From M3007 sp964621185 (GTDB taxonomy: Bacteria > Bacteroidota > Bacteroidia > Chitinophagales > Saprospiraceae), in the NCBI GenBank assembly GCA_964621185.1, contig CAZULM010000023.1, positions 21,909 through 85,908 on the forward strand: a stretch of DNA of 64,000 bases, written 5' to 3'. The first letter of the stretch is position 1. Each line of letters starts with the position of its first letter. The notes beneath the pieces were generated by a model. The model saw only the letters and a list, made by a program, of their open reading frames with translations, was not told the origin of the DNA and did not search any database. Below, piece after piece: positions 36,501-44,547 of this stretch. A program made the position numbers and the translations under genes.

Positions 36501-37103
36501 AAGATGATCTACACCGCTATTCAGCTACCCAATGGGGTGAATGCCAAAGCTCCAGCGCCCAACACGATTTTCACCACCGAAGGTGGCAGGGATTACGATG
36601 TCCGCAACCCCAATTATCAACCTTTCTATTCTGTTCGGTTCATGTCGCTCGCAGACAGCATTTCCAACGGGGGCTCGGATATCTTCAAATATACCCTGCC
36701 TGCCCAATCAGCGCCAATCTTCATCCACGTTGCTTCCAGGCTGGCGCCGAGCATTTATTTTGATACCTATCTCGATGTGTTCGGTTGCCCAATTATGATT
36801 ACAGAGCCGCAGGACGACAGGGATGCCATGGCGGAATTCGTTCCCGGCGACTTGATGTTGTTCCCGAACCCGACAGACGGAACCCTCTGGGTAGATATTT
36901 CGGCATGGAAAGACAAGGAAGGGAGCCAGCGATGGCGCATATTCAACAGCCAAGGGCAATTGGTCATGAGCAACAAGACAAGGCCTGGTGAAGAACTGAT
37001 GCGCATTGAATTGTCGCATGCCCTAAAAGGCGGCTTGTATTTCTTTGAAATCCAGGGCGCCGACGGACAAAAAGTAACACGTCGCTTTGTGTTGCAATAT
37101 TGA
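33600..37103 (+). CDS. T9SS type A surface protein with seven 51-residue repeats and a HYR domain, 1167 aa
   Basis: Signal peptide (MKIYTLYGLIVSLTLMVC), a repeat-rich beta-propeller-like part to about residue 390 (GDTNDDVATWVANTSTGYIV, repeated WSKTFGDS/WQKTVGG phrases), then one degenerate and seven clear 51-residue repeats (about 440-845). Each has the form C-GDSITIGGQVYTQS.. CDTVVTYTL with two cysteines. A HYR-like domain (about 845-935, CPSNVMVTVNPGTAPVVV) follows, and a T9SS sorting domain from about 1083 (LFPNPTDGTLWVD, IFNSQGQLVMS, LKGGLYFFEI). Predicted surface-attached; probably adhesive or structural. A terminator follows at 37154. Confidence 0.9.
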   Translation: MKIYTLYGLIVSLTLMVCGHSNGQVTFQKTFGDTNDDVATWVANTSTGYIVAGYTTTANGDRNGYLLNLDPNGDLIWQKTVGGALADHFKVALENSNGYMVLGETASYGAADGEAWLLQFDNDGTLLWSKTFGDSLTVESATSLLAVSGDRFLIGGSQIIPGMSDTSSWFTLVDNAGDPVWSKNYTSGEKGNLLHSYFVENGVIYASGIIQQDGGFAQIDLETGDFIHSLKYETDSSAALFYLQPTADSNFLLCDMLRDPNASFEMKVWVNKVTKDGQTIWSKLYNRPNGNLRSRIEAAGNDHYLLTPFDGTLSSDADALLAKIDGDGNVLWSFNYGLPGLDWLSKSQLTADGGFIAVGSALGAVGDRDVLIIKTDSLGLVAGCCARPGNITAEDYTNIDSMVSIVVFPWGIALDTIAQADNADLAGAAYCGSQPTEISIDTTLCPSLPFVIDSVTHFAPDTFDITLPGVGTCDTIVHYTLIALPQVNIIETIALCPGDSVLIGGQQYSQADTVVLTIPSTSVCDTLNTFIISILPQPTLAQTISFCAGDSITINGQVYTQSATVLDTLAGNGACDTVVTYTLTQVTHQSSSESISICAGDSVVIGGQVYTQSAVVIDTVSGNGACDTVITYTLTVLQHPTASDSITLCAGDSITIGGQVYTQSGVVVDSIPGSGACDTIVTYTLIFEAQPMLSETITFCSGDSITIGGQVYTQSGTVVVTIPGSGACDTVVTYTLIAQAQPTLAQTISFCAGETVTINGQQYTQSGTVVDTLAGTGVCDTIVTYTLMQLPLETRSETVSFCVGDTVTIGGQNYTQPGIVVDTIPAVGSCDTVVTYTLVFAAPGGSTASIQCPSNVMVTVNPGTAPVVVNYAQATANSTCICPGIALTQASGIPSGGLFPLGTTQVCYAAKDSCGNTATCCFNVTVSDQMPCDVKVIGCMRYELLTITKDATQKLTYRIRVVNNCPQKMIYTAIQLPNGVNAKAPAPNTIFTTEGGRDYDVRNPNYQPFYSVRFMSLADSISNGGSDIFKYTLPAQSAPIFIHVASRLAPSIYFDTYLDVFGCPIMITEPQDDRDAMAEFVPGDLMLFPNPTDGTLWVDISAWKDKEGSQRWRIFNSQGQLVMSNKTRPGEELMRIELSHALKGGLYFFEIQGADGQKVTRRFVLQY
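34914..36143. repeat. In-frame 153-bp tandem repeats
   Basis: Seven tandem 153-bp units (51 codons) from about 35073 to 36143, preceded by one degenerate unit. DNA conservation is lower than protein conservation, indicating an old, selected array. Confidence 0.9.
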
Positions 37104-37153
37104 ACTTTGCGTAGCTATTAAGCCGTAATGCGACGCCTCTCCCCGCAAGCCTC

Positions 37154-37192
37154 ACCCCGTTTTGAGCATCATCTCTCAAAACGGGGTTTTTC
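37154..37192 (+). terminator. Rho-independent terminator
   Basis: 13-bp perfect arms (37154-37166 and 37175-37187) with an 8-nt loop and a following T-rich tract, after the T9SS repeat protein. Confidence 0.9.
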
Positions 37193-37333
37193 GTTTTTTG
37201 GGCAAATTCCAGGCACTTTTGCAGATTTTTGCCATTCGGCTAATACAGTCATTACCCCAATGCCAGTTTACAAGCTACCTTTCGCCCAAAAACAGGCTCC
37301 ACGCACCGACATTCATCAAATAATATTTCAAAC

Positions 37334-39751
37334 ATGAAGCAACTCGCCCTTTTATTTTTTCTGTCGCTGGCAAACATCACCTTCGCCCAAGAAGACCTCT
37401 TGTACCAAAAACCTTCTGCTGAAATCCTTGCTTTGGCCGATTTTGAGCGCGCCCCAACGGTCGCCATGGACACCAAAAAGGACTACATGCTGCTCTCTTA
37501 CCGCAACACCTACAAAACCCTCGACGAACTGAACCAGGAGGAGATGCGCCTGGGAGGGCTGCGCATCAACCCGATCACCAATATCTCCTCTACCGTTACC
37601 TATACCAACAACTTGAAGATCAGGAAGGTAAAAGATGTTTCCGTCGAGCCGAAACAGGTATCAGGCCTCCCGGAAGACCCTAAAATCAGCAATGTCTCCT
37701 GGTCGCCCAATGAAACCAAAATAGCCTTCACCCACACCACTGCCACCGGCGTCGAGCTTTGGGTGCTCGATGTGGCCAGCGCAAAAGCCACCAGGCTTAC
37801 AGGCCCCACCCTCAATGCCAACATGGGCCGCCCCTTCAGCTGGTACACCGACAACCAGCACCTGATGGCACGTATGATCCCGGCCAACCGCCCTGCCCTG
37901 ATCGATGGTAAAAAAGAACTGCCCAAAGGCCCTACCGTTTCCGTGGCAGACGGGAAAGCATCCCAGAACAGGACCTTTCAAGACCTGTTGAAAAACAAAA
38001 CAGATGAAGAGAACTTTGAAACACTGGTATCGTCTGAGTTGTACAAGGTCGGGCTCGACGGCAAAAAAACCTTGTTCAAGGGCAAGGATATGTATGGTGG
38101 GGCAACTTTTTCCCCTGATGGCAACTACATCTTGCTCAGCACGATCAAGAAGCCTTTTTCCTACATTGTGCCCCTGAGCAGGTTCCCGCAAAAAAGCACG
38201 GTGTATGACCTGCGCGGGAAGGAGGTCAAAGTGGTGAACGAAGTGCCGTTGGTGGAAATCATGCCCAAAGGCTTTGGCGCGGTGAGCACCCACAAGCGGG
38301 GCATGAACTGGCGCAGCGACAAACCGGCAACGATGTACTATGTGGAGGCCCTGGATGGCGGCGATCCGGCCAACAAAGCGGTGTTCAGAGACGAACTTTT
38401 CTCCTGGGACGCACCTTTTGAAGGAAAGCCGGTTTCCATCGCAAAAACCCAGCAGCGCTTTGCCGGTATCAGCTGGGGCGACGAAAAGACCGCCATGTTG
38501 TACGACACCTGGTACGACACCCGGAACGCAAAAACCTATCTGATCGACCCTTCCGACCCAAACAAAGCCCCAAGGGTCATTTTTGACCGCAACTACCAGG
38601 ATATTTACAGCGATCCGGGTAATTTTGAGACGAAAAAGAACCAATTTGGCCAAAATGTGCTGGCCATCGAGAATGGCAACCTGTTTTTGATAGGCGACGG
38701 CCATACCGCAAGTGGGCAGTTCCCATTTATCGACGCCTTCGACCTTGAAACATCCAAAACCACCCGCTTGTACCAGTCAAGCCTGACCGACAAAAAAGAA
38801 GATATTTTCTCCATTGAAGACTTTGAAAAAGGCCTGGCGCTGGTGCAGCTGCAATCAAAAAACGAGTACCCTAACTATTACTTCCGCAATTTTAAGCAAC
38901 AGGGTGAACTGCAGCAGGTCACCTTCAACAAAAACCCATTCGAAAGCATCAAAGATGTAGAAAAGGAAGTGATCAAGTACAAGCGGGCCGACGGCGTTGA
39001 CCTGTCTGGCACCTTGTATTTGCCGTTGGGCTATGACAAAACCAAGAAAGAAAAACTGCCCCTGCTGATCTGGGCCTATCCGGAGGAGTACAAGGACAAA
39101 AGCAGCGCCGGCCAGTCGGCCAAAAACCCCAATGAATTCACCTTCCCCTCCTACGGCTCCTTTATTTTTTGGGTGACAAAAGGCTATGTCGTGCTGGACG
39201 ATGCTGCTTTCCCCATCATCGGGGAGGGCGCCGAGGAGCCGAACAACACCTTTATTGAGCAGTTGGTTGCCAACGGGAGGGCCGCCATCGACGCGGTGGA
39301 CAAGCTGGGCTACATCGATCGGACCAAGGTTGCCGTTGGCGGCCACTCCTACGGCGCCTTTATGACAGCCAACCTGCTCACCCATTCCGACGATTTTGCC
39401 TGCGGCATTGCCCGCAGCGGGGCGTACAACCGCACGCTCACGCCGTTTGGCTTCCAGTCGGAGCAGCGCAATTTTTGGGACGTGCCGGAAGTTTACAGCA
39501 AGATGTCTCCGTTTTTCAGCGCCAACAAAATGAAGAAGCCCATCTTGCTCATCCACGGGGAGGCCGACAACAACCCCGGCACCTTCACCTTGCAGACCGA
39601 ACGCTATTTCCAGGCGATAAAAGGGCTTGGCGGAAATGCGCGCATGGTGATCTTGCCCAAAGAAAGCCACGGCTACGCGGCAAAAGACAATATTTTGCAC
39701 GTGCTCTGGGAGCAAGAGCAGTTTCTTGACAAGTATTTGAAAGGGAGATGA
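37334..39751 (+). CDS. Exported S9-family prolyl oligopeptidase-like peptidase, 805 aa
   Basis: Signal peptide (MKQLALLFFLSLANITFA), an N-terminal beta-propeller (DYMLLSYRNTYKTLDEL, ISNVSWSPNETKIAF, FSPDGNYILLS) and a C-terminal alpha/beta hydrolase. The nucleophile is the Ser in GGHSYGAFM, the acid Asp is in IHGEADNNPG and the His in KESHGYAAK. The length fits S9 peptidases of Bacteroidota that act in the periplasm on short peptides. Exact specificity is not predictable. It sits alone after the terminator, and no peptide transporter is adjacent. Confidence 0.93.
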   Translation: MKQLALLFFLSLANITFAQEDLLYQKPSAEILALADFERAPTVAMDTKKDYMLLSYRNTYKTLDELNQEEMRLGGLRINPITNISSTVTYTNNLKIRKVKDVSVEPKQVSGLPEDPKISNVSWSPNETKIAFTHTTATGVELWVLDVASAKATRLTGPTLNANMGRPFSWYTDNQHLMARMIPANRPALIDGKKELPKGPTVSVADGKASQNRTFQDLLKNKTDEENFETLVSSELYKVGLDGKKTLFKGKDMYGGATFSPDGNYILLSTIKKPFSYIVPLSRFPQKSTVYDLRGKEVKVVNEVPLVEIMPKGFGAVSTHKRGMNWRSDKPATMYYVEALDGGDPANKAVFRDELFSWDAPFEGKPVSIAKTQQRFAGISWGDEKTAMLYDTWYDTRNAKTYLIDPSDPNKAPRVIFDRNYQDIYSDPGNFETKKNQFGQNVLAIENGNLFLIGDGHTASGQFPFIDAFDLETSKTTRLYQSSLTDKKEDIFSIEDFEKGLALVQLQSKNEYPNYYFRNFKQQGELQQVTFNKNPFESIKDVEKEVIKYKRADGVDLSGTLYLPLGYDKTKKEKLPLLIWAYPEEYKDKSSAGQSAKNPNEFTFPSYGSFIFWVTKGYVVLDDAAFPIIGEGAEEPNNTFIEQLVANGRAAIDAVDKLGYIDRTKVAVGGHSYGAFMTANLLTHSDDFACGIARSGAYNRTLTPFGFQSEQRNFWDVPEVYSKMSPFFSANKMKKPILLIHGEADNNPGTFTLQTERYFQAIKGLGGNARMVILPKESHGYAAKDNILHVLWEQEQFLDKYLKGR

Positions 39752-39876
39752 AGGGGAAAGCCCTTTTTTGGGAAAAACCCCTAAAATAATTTTTATATGA
39801 GCGTTGTTTGAATACCTTCGCCAGCAGTTGCAGCCCCTTAGCAACCTGGTCTTTACAAATCGAAGGTATTTTACAA

Positions 39877-40038
39877 ATGAAAACATCAGAAAGCAATCAA
39901 CTTATTCCTGAATATTTCACCAAGGTTCCTGGCATTTCCGGCTTGTATGTCTTTGTGGCATACAAGCCGGCCTGTTTTAGGGATACCCCCAAGTTGCCCC
40001 AAAAAGCTCGGGGCGCCCAAGCCGCCTTTTCAGCTTAA
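39877..40038 (+). CDS. Possible 53-residue leader ORF before the GMC cluster
   Basis: ATG-started frame MKTSESNQLIPEYF... ending seven bases before the next gene. It contains the segment GLYVFVAYKPACF, which coincides with a perfect hairpin at 39938-39970. No homology is recognised and codon evidence is weak. It could be a regulatory peptide, or simply an untranslated region with a hairpin. Confidence 0.3.
   Translation: MKTSESNQLIPEYFTKVPGISGLYVFVAYKPACFRDTPKLPQKARGAQAAFSA
39938..39970. promoter_or_regulatory. Perfect hairpin upstream of the GMC cluster
   Basis: 12-bp arms ccggcttgtatg (39938-39949) and catacaagccgg (39959-39970) with a 9-nt loop and no following T run, 75 bases before the small-subunit start. 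It may be a regulatory or stabilising RNA structure. Confidence 0.6.
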
Positions 40039-40044
40039 GCAATC

Positions 40045-40557
40045 ATGTATCAAAATCTCAGCCCAATGGAAAAAAAAAGGCTCAACGTCCAAAAATTTCT
40101 CGCCATTTCCGCCATACTCACGGGTTATGACAAAGCTTCCCTGAACGCCACCGGCATGCTCGACGACTATGCCAACACCCTGGATGCAGGTATCGGCTAC
40201 CAAAACGCGAAGCAGTTCCTTGATACTGCCACCGCAGTGCTCCGCGACCCCAAAAACAGCGGCAAAGCGCTCGAAAAAGCCGTCATGGAACAATTGATGA
40301 CGCATTACAAGTACGGCGGCATTTGCAAAAACATCATCCAAATGTGGTACACCGGCACCTGGTTCGCCATGCCCGCACAATGGCAGGCCTTGTACGGCGA
40401 CCCCACAGCCGTACCGTTGGCCACCGTGACCGTTTCGCCGAAAGCCTATCAGGAAGGGCTGATCTGGGACACGATCCAAGCCCACCCGCCCGGCGCCAAG
40501 CAGCCGGGGTTCGGCTCCTGGGAATACGATCCTGCTAAACTTCTAAAAAAGAAATGA
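40045..40557 (+). CDS. FAD-dependent sorbitol dehydrogenase-like small subunit, 170 aa
   Basis: Matches by pattern the small subunit of membrane sorbitol/fructose dehydrogenases: LTGYDKASLNATGMLDDYA, QFLDTATAVLRDP, the segments NIIQMWYTGTWFAM and LYGDPTAVPL, then the hallmark end HPPGAKQPGFGSWEYDP. Family members usually have a Tat signal that exports the complex; this one starts MYQNLSPMEKKRLNVQ and has none. It lies one base before the GMC gene, so the two very likely form one complex. The identity with PF12318 is my recognition and needs a profile search. Confidence 0.72.
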   Translation: MYQNLSPMEKKRLNVQKFLAISAILTGYDKASLNATGMLDDYANTLDAGIGYQNAKQFLDTATAVLRDPKNSGKALEKAVMEQLMTHYKYGGICKNIIQMWYTGTWFAMPAQWQALYGDPTAVPLATVTVSPKAYQEGLIWDTIQAHPPGAKQPGFGSWEYDPAKLLKKK

Positions 40558-40558
40558 C

Positions 40559-42442
40559 ATGGAAAACAACGCAATATACGACGTCGTGATCGTCGGTTCG
40601 GGCATCGCCGGGGCCATCGTGGCAAAAACGCTCACGCAGGCAGGCAAAAGTGTGCTGATACTGGAGGCCGGCCTCGATGCCGGCATCGCGCTCGACAAGG
40701 AAAAATCTTACGAGAACTACCAGCGCTACCTCAACCAGTTCTACGAGGCACAGGCAAAGGTGCCAAACTCGCCCTACCCAGCCCTGAAAAACGCCCCTTC
40801 CCCAAACGTGCTCGACATCCAGAACGTGAAGCAGCAAGCTTCCGACAACGGGTACTTCGTTCAAAACGGCCCCATCGCTTTTGCCAGCGACTACAACCGC
40901 TCCCCTGGCGGCACCACCTTGCACTGGCTGGGCACCTGCCTGCGCATGTTGCCCAACGATTTCCAGATGTACAAAAAATACAGGCAAGGAAAAGACTGGC
41001 CAATCAGCTATGAGGATCTGAAGCCGTATTATGAAATGGCCGAACTTGAAATCGGCGTTTCAGCGGATGTGGAGGAACAGATATTGCCCCATGTCGGAAA
41101 GGATTTTTTTGGCAAGGAATACGTGTTCCCGATGCAAAAGATACCCCAGAGCTACATGGACAACAAAGTGACCAAAGATTTGGGAAAGTTCAGCGTCAAA
41201 ATGGCTGGCAAGGAGTACCCGGTCTGGACGATCAGCACCCCCCAAGGGCGCAACTCCACGCCAAACCCCAAATACCGCAACCAGGCCATCGAATGGGATA
41301 AAAGGAAGGGCAGTTTATCTTTCTCAAAAATGGAACAGGGCGAAGTTTACGAGCCGGTTGGCTCCCTGTGGGACCCCTACACGGGCCAGCGCTGCGAAGG
41401 GAACTCAAGCTGTGTGCCGATCTGCCCTGTGATGGCCAAATACAACGCGCTGAAAACTATCAAGCGGGCCAACCAGAGAAACCTCAGCCTGCTGACCCAG
41501 GCCGTGGTGTCTTCCGTCGATTTCGACAAAGGCAACGGCAACATCAGCGCCGTGCGGTTCAAGCATTACCGGGGCAACAATTTCGACCAGTTTGAGGAAA
41601 AAACAGTGCGCGGGCGGATTTACGTGCTGGCTGCCAGCGCCATCGAAAATGCCAAAATAATGCTCGCTTCAGGTGTGCCGAACACCAGCAAGCAGCTCGG
41701 CTCCAACCTCATGGACCACCTCGTGATGCGCACCTGGGGGCTTTACCCTGAAAAGGAAAAAATTTACCCTTACCGCGGCCCCGGCTCCACCACCAACATC
41801 CCTTCTTTCCGCGACGGCGATTTCCGAAAGGATTTCTCGGCCTGGATATCCCCCATCGACAACTGGGGCTGGCAATGGCCCACATTCGCGCCCGGTACCG
41901 ACATCGATGCCGCGCTGCAGCAGAACCTGTTTGGCGACGACTTGAGAAAGCATTTGGGTGACACCATCACCCGGCAACTGTTCCTGCACTGGGAACACGA
42001 GCAACTGCCCAGCTTGGGGAATAAAGTCAGCATAGACCCCAAATTCCGCGACAACCTCGGCAACTACCGCCCCGTAATCAGCTACGATGTGATAGAGTAC
42101 AACCGGAAAGGGTTCGAAAACGCCAAAAAAGTGTCAGACCAAATATTCAAGCGCTTGAACGTCAAGGACTTCACCTACTACAACCCCAACGACCCCGATT
42201 ACATTCCCTACGGCGATTCAGGCTATGTGTTTGCTGGTGCAGGGCACACCGTCGGCACGCATTGCATGGGCCACAGTGGCAAAGATTCCGTGGTGAGCAA
42301 GCACCAACGCTGCTGGGACCACCCAAACCTGTACCTCGTGGGCGCTGGCAGCATGACTACGCTTGGCACTTCCAACCCTACCCTCACCCTGGCAGCACTG
42401 GCATTTTCAGCTGCGGAAAACATTCTTAAAGAACTCAAATAA
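40559..42442 (+). CDS. GMC-family FAD oxidoreductase, large subunit, 627 aa
   Basis: N-terminal dinucleotide-binding motif VIVGSGIAGAIVAK, substrate and FAD regions (SPGGTTLHWLGTCLRM, DWPISYEDLKPYYEMAE) and the C-terminal GMC signature: catalytic His568 in VGTHCMGH and Asn606 in TSNPTLTLAALAF. A cysteine cluster (GNSSCVPICPVMAKYN) is typical of the sorbitol/gluconate dehydrogenase branch. No signal peptide, so a cytoplasmic place is predicted although relatives are periplasmic. The expected cytochrome c subunit is absent. It lies one base after the small-subunit gene and 11 bases before the ferritin-like gene. Confidence 0.88.
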   Translation: MENNAIYDVVIVGSGIAGAIVAKTLTQAGKSVLILEAGLDAGIALDKEKSYENYQRYLNQFYEAQAKVPNSPYPALKNAPSPNVLDIQNVKQQASDNGYFVQNGPIAFASDYNRSPGGTTLHWLGTCLRMLPNDFQMYKKYRQGKDWPISYEDLKPYYEMAELEIGVSADVEEQILPHVGKDFFGKEYVFPMQKIPQSYMDNKVTKDLGKFSVKMAGKEYPVWTISTPQGRNSTPNPKYRNQAIEWDKRKGSLSFSKMEQGEVYEPVGSLWDPYTGQRCEGNSSCVPICPVMAKYNALKTIKRANQRNLSLLTQAVVSSVDFDKGNGNISAVRFKHYRGNNFDQFEEKTVRGRIYVLAASAIENAKIMLASGVPNTSKQLGSNLMDHLVMRTWGLYPEKEKIYPYRGPGSTTNIPSFRDGDFRKDFSAWISPIDNWGWQWPTFAPGTDIDAALQQNLFGDDLRKHLGDTITRQLFLHWEHEQLPSLGNKVSIDPKFRDNLGNYRPVISYDVIEYNRKGFENAKKVSDQIFKRLNVKDFTYYNPNDPDYIPYGDSGYVFAGAGHTVGTHCMGHSGKDSVVSKHQRCWDHPNLYLVGAGSMTTLGTSNPTLTLAALAFSAAENILKELK

Positions 42443-42453
42443 GCGCTCCGGTT

Positions 42454-43611
42454 ATGAAAAACGATCCTTACGCAAAGCCCAAACTGATTGTGGGCAAAAG
42501 GCAACAGCTGATTCGGCCCAGCATCGCACGCCCAAGTGCCGATCCCACAGAGGATGCCGGCTCATTGGGCCTGGAAAAGACCCAAAAACGCAGCCTTATT
42601 GCTGCAAAGGACAATTCAGCGGCGATTAAAGAGCTGCAAGGCCACTTGCAAACAGCCATCGAGCTGGAACATTCTACCATACCGCCCTATCTGTTTGCGC
42701 TGTATTCCATCCAGGACAACGCCAACCAGGAAGCGGCAGCCATCATCCGAAGCGTGGTGATGGAAGAGATGCTGCACATGATAATGGCCTGCAACATCCT
42801 GAACGCCATCGGCGGCACGCCGGCCATAAACAAACCGGATTTCATCCCGGAATACCCGACCTGTCTGCCGCACAGCGACAACGCTTTCGTGGTCAACCTG
42901 GAAAGGTTTTCAAAGCCGTGCCTCGAAACATTTTTGGCAATCGAAAAGCCAGCTCAACCAATGGCGCCGCCGGAACACGACCAATATCATTCCATCGGCC
43001 AGTTTTACGATGCCATCAAGGATGAGCTGATCGCATTGAACAAAAGCACCAACGGCAGCCTGTTCATCAAAGACCATTCACGCCAGATCACTCAGGAACA
43101 ATATTATGGGGGCGGCGGCAAGCTCGTGGCCGTGTACAACCTGGACGATGCCCTATTGGCCATCAACGAGATCATCGGCCAGGGAGAAGGCATCGACAAT
43201 TCGCTGGTTGACACAGATTTCAAGATTTTTGGGGAGGAAATTGAATACGCCCACTATTTCAGGTTCAATGAAATTTACGAAGAGCGGTACTACAGCGTCA
43301 ACGACACGCCCAAGTCGGGGCCCAGCGGCCGGCCATTGCACATTGCCTGGGACAAGGTTCAGCCCGTAAAACCCAACGTGAAAATGAATGATTTCATCAA
43401 GGGCTCTGAAACCTGGAACCTGATGTACCAGTTCAACAAGACTTATTGTTCCCTGCTCAATGCCTTGCACAACGCCGTTAACGGCCGGAAGGAAGAACTT
43501 GAAAAAGCTGTGGCCATCATGTTCCAGCTGAAATACCAGGCAGTCGGCCTGATGAATATCCCGATGGGCAACGGCGAAAACGCGGGGCCGAGCTTCGAAT
43601 ACGTGGGATAA
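42454..43611 (+). CDS. Ferritin-like protein of the VioB/RebD (iminophenyl-pyruvate dimer synthase) type, 385 aa
   Basis: The four-helix ferritin-like core has ligand motifs AIELEHSTIPPYL (Glu70/Glu72, His73) and VVMEEMLHM (Glu104, Glu105, His108), matching the C-terminal domain of VioB, RebD and StaD (the iminophenyl-pyruvate dimer synthase domain) that dimerises indole-pyruvate imine in violacein and rebeccamycin synthesis. A region near 280-300 (SGPSGRPLHIAWDKV) follows. Only the ferritin-like part is present; the N-terminal heme part of VioB is absent. Last gene of the cluster; its stop is six bases from the end of a convergent gene. Confidence 0.8.
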   Translation: MKNDPYAKPKLIVGKRQQLIRPSIARPSADPTEDAGSLGLEKTQKRSLIAAKDNSAAIKELQGHLQTAIELEHSTIPPYLFALYSIQDNANQEAAAIIRSVVMEEMLHMIMACNILNAIGGTPAINKPDFIPEYPTCLPHSDNAFVVNLERFSKPCLETFLAIEKPAQPMAPPEHDQYHSIGQFYDAIKDELIALNKSTNGSLFIKDHSRQITQEQYYGGGGKLVAVYNLDDALLAINEIIGQGEGIDNSLVDTDFKIFGEEIEYAHYFRFNEIYEERYYSVNDTPKSGPSGRPLHIAWDKVQPVKPNVKMNDFIKGSETWNLMYQFNKTYCSLLNALHNAVNGRKEELEKAVAIMFQLKYQAVGLMNIPMGNGENAGPSFEYVG

Positions 43612-43617
43612 ACAAGC

Positions 43618-44244
43618 TCACTTGATTATCGCAATGTTCACGCCAAGGATTATGCGTGATGGCGTGTTGCTAAAGTTGTACTTGTTGCCAAAAAAAGTGA
43701 TATGGTCGCCCTGCTTGGAAAAGTTCCCCTCGTAGCGTGCATCGATGGAAAAGCGGCCAAAGCCGATGTTCAGGCCCGTCTGATAGCCCCAGGTCATTTG
43801 CTGGAACTTGGCTTTGTAGCCTTTAACGTCGGTAAGCTCAGAAGCCGAATTCAGGAAATAGTGGCCGACCGGTCCGCCGTGGAGCCGCAACGGGCCCATT
43901 TTGAAACCGACCATCAAAGGCAGGTCGAGGTAATTGTAGCGCTCGTTTTTGATGACGTCCCCAAAGCTGGATTCCCCGATCCTGTAGTCAACTTTGTTAG
44001 AATTAAAGATCAGTTCTGGCTGGACATACACCTTGTTGCCCAAGCGCACGAAAGCGCCAAACTGGGTGCCGAATTTCATCCTGTCCACGCCGAAGTTAAA
44101 AGATGTGTCGCCTCCGCCGATCAGGATGTCTTTAGGTTTGTTCACCTGGGTATTGATGCCGCCTTTCAGGCCGAAAGAGAAAAGCTGTGCCTGGGCACTG
44201 TGGCAAACAAAGAGCAGCAATGATGCAAAAAGCAGATTTTTCAT
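43618..44244 (-). CDS. Outer-membrane beta-barrel protein, PorT-like, 208 aa
   Basis: Signal peptide (MKNLLFASLLLFVCHSAQA) and an amphipathic strand pattern of an eight-stranded barrel (LFSFGLKGGINTQVN, GAFVRLGNKVYVQPELIF, LDLPLMVGFKMGPLRLHGGP, GLNIGFGRFSIDARY), ending in a final strand with a C-terminal hydrophobic pattern. This fits the PorT/outer membrane beta-barrel family of Bacteroidota. It is not necessarily the T9SS PorT itself. Convergent with the ferritin-like gene. Confidence 0.85.
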   Translation of the reverse strand: MKNLLFASLLLFVCHSAQAQLFSFGLKGGINTQVNKPKDILIGGGDTSFNFGVDRMKFGTQFGAFVRLGNKVYVQPELIFNSNKVDYRIGESSFGDVIKNERYNYLDLPLMVGFKMGPLRLHGGPVGHYFLNSASELTDVKGYKAKFQQMTWGYQTGLNIGFGRFSIDARYEGNFSKQGDHITFFGNKYNFSNTPSRIILGVNIAIIK

Positions 44245-44547
44245 AATTAGGATTGGTTTGATTAATTTGTACTGTTAACGGCAGCAGGCAAAATTTTCGT
44301 GCCAGCCCCTGCCCCTAAGGCCCGTTTTTAACCGGATGCTAACAGGAGGCGTTAAGCATTACCTTTCATTTCATTAAATTTGCGGCAAATGGCAAACATT
44401 GGCCGTCCCGGAATCTTTGGTTTTTCGTCCGAATCGCCAATTGTGGGGAAAAAATTACCCATTTGATCCGGCGATTTTTCCTCGCCTGAGCAATAAGTGA
44501 CGCATATTGGCCCCAATTTTTCGCAATTTCACTTCTCGGGAACCAGG
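44245..44547. other. Divergent intergenic region with a -7 element
   Basis: 303 bases with no gene. TAAATTTG at 44375-44382 (TAnnTTTG) on the plus strand, about 165 bases before engB, is a candidate promoter; a second, TACCTTTC, lies near 44360. Nothing else was seen. Confidence 0.45.

Noticed and set aside
37661..38704. A 347-codon minus-strand frame opposite the S9 peptidase
   Set aside because: It is a shadow of the peptidase gene, whose catalytic motifs are clear.
43618..44244. Calling this gene the T9SS component PorT
   Set aside because: The fold is an outer-membrane barrel of the same broad family, but no T9SS component is adjacent and many paralogues exist in Bacteroidota.
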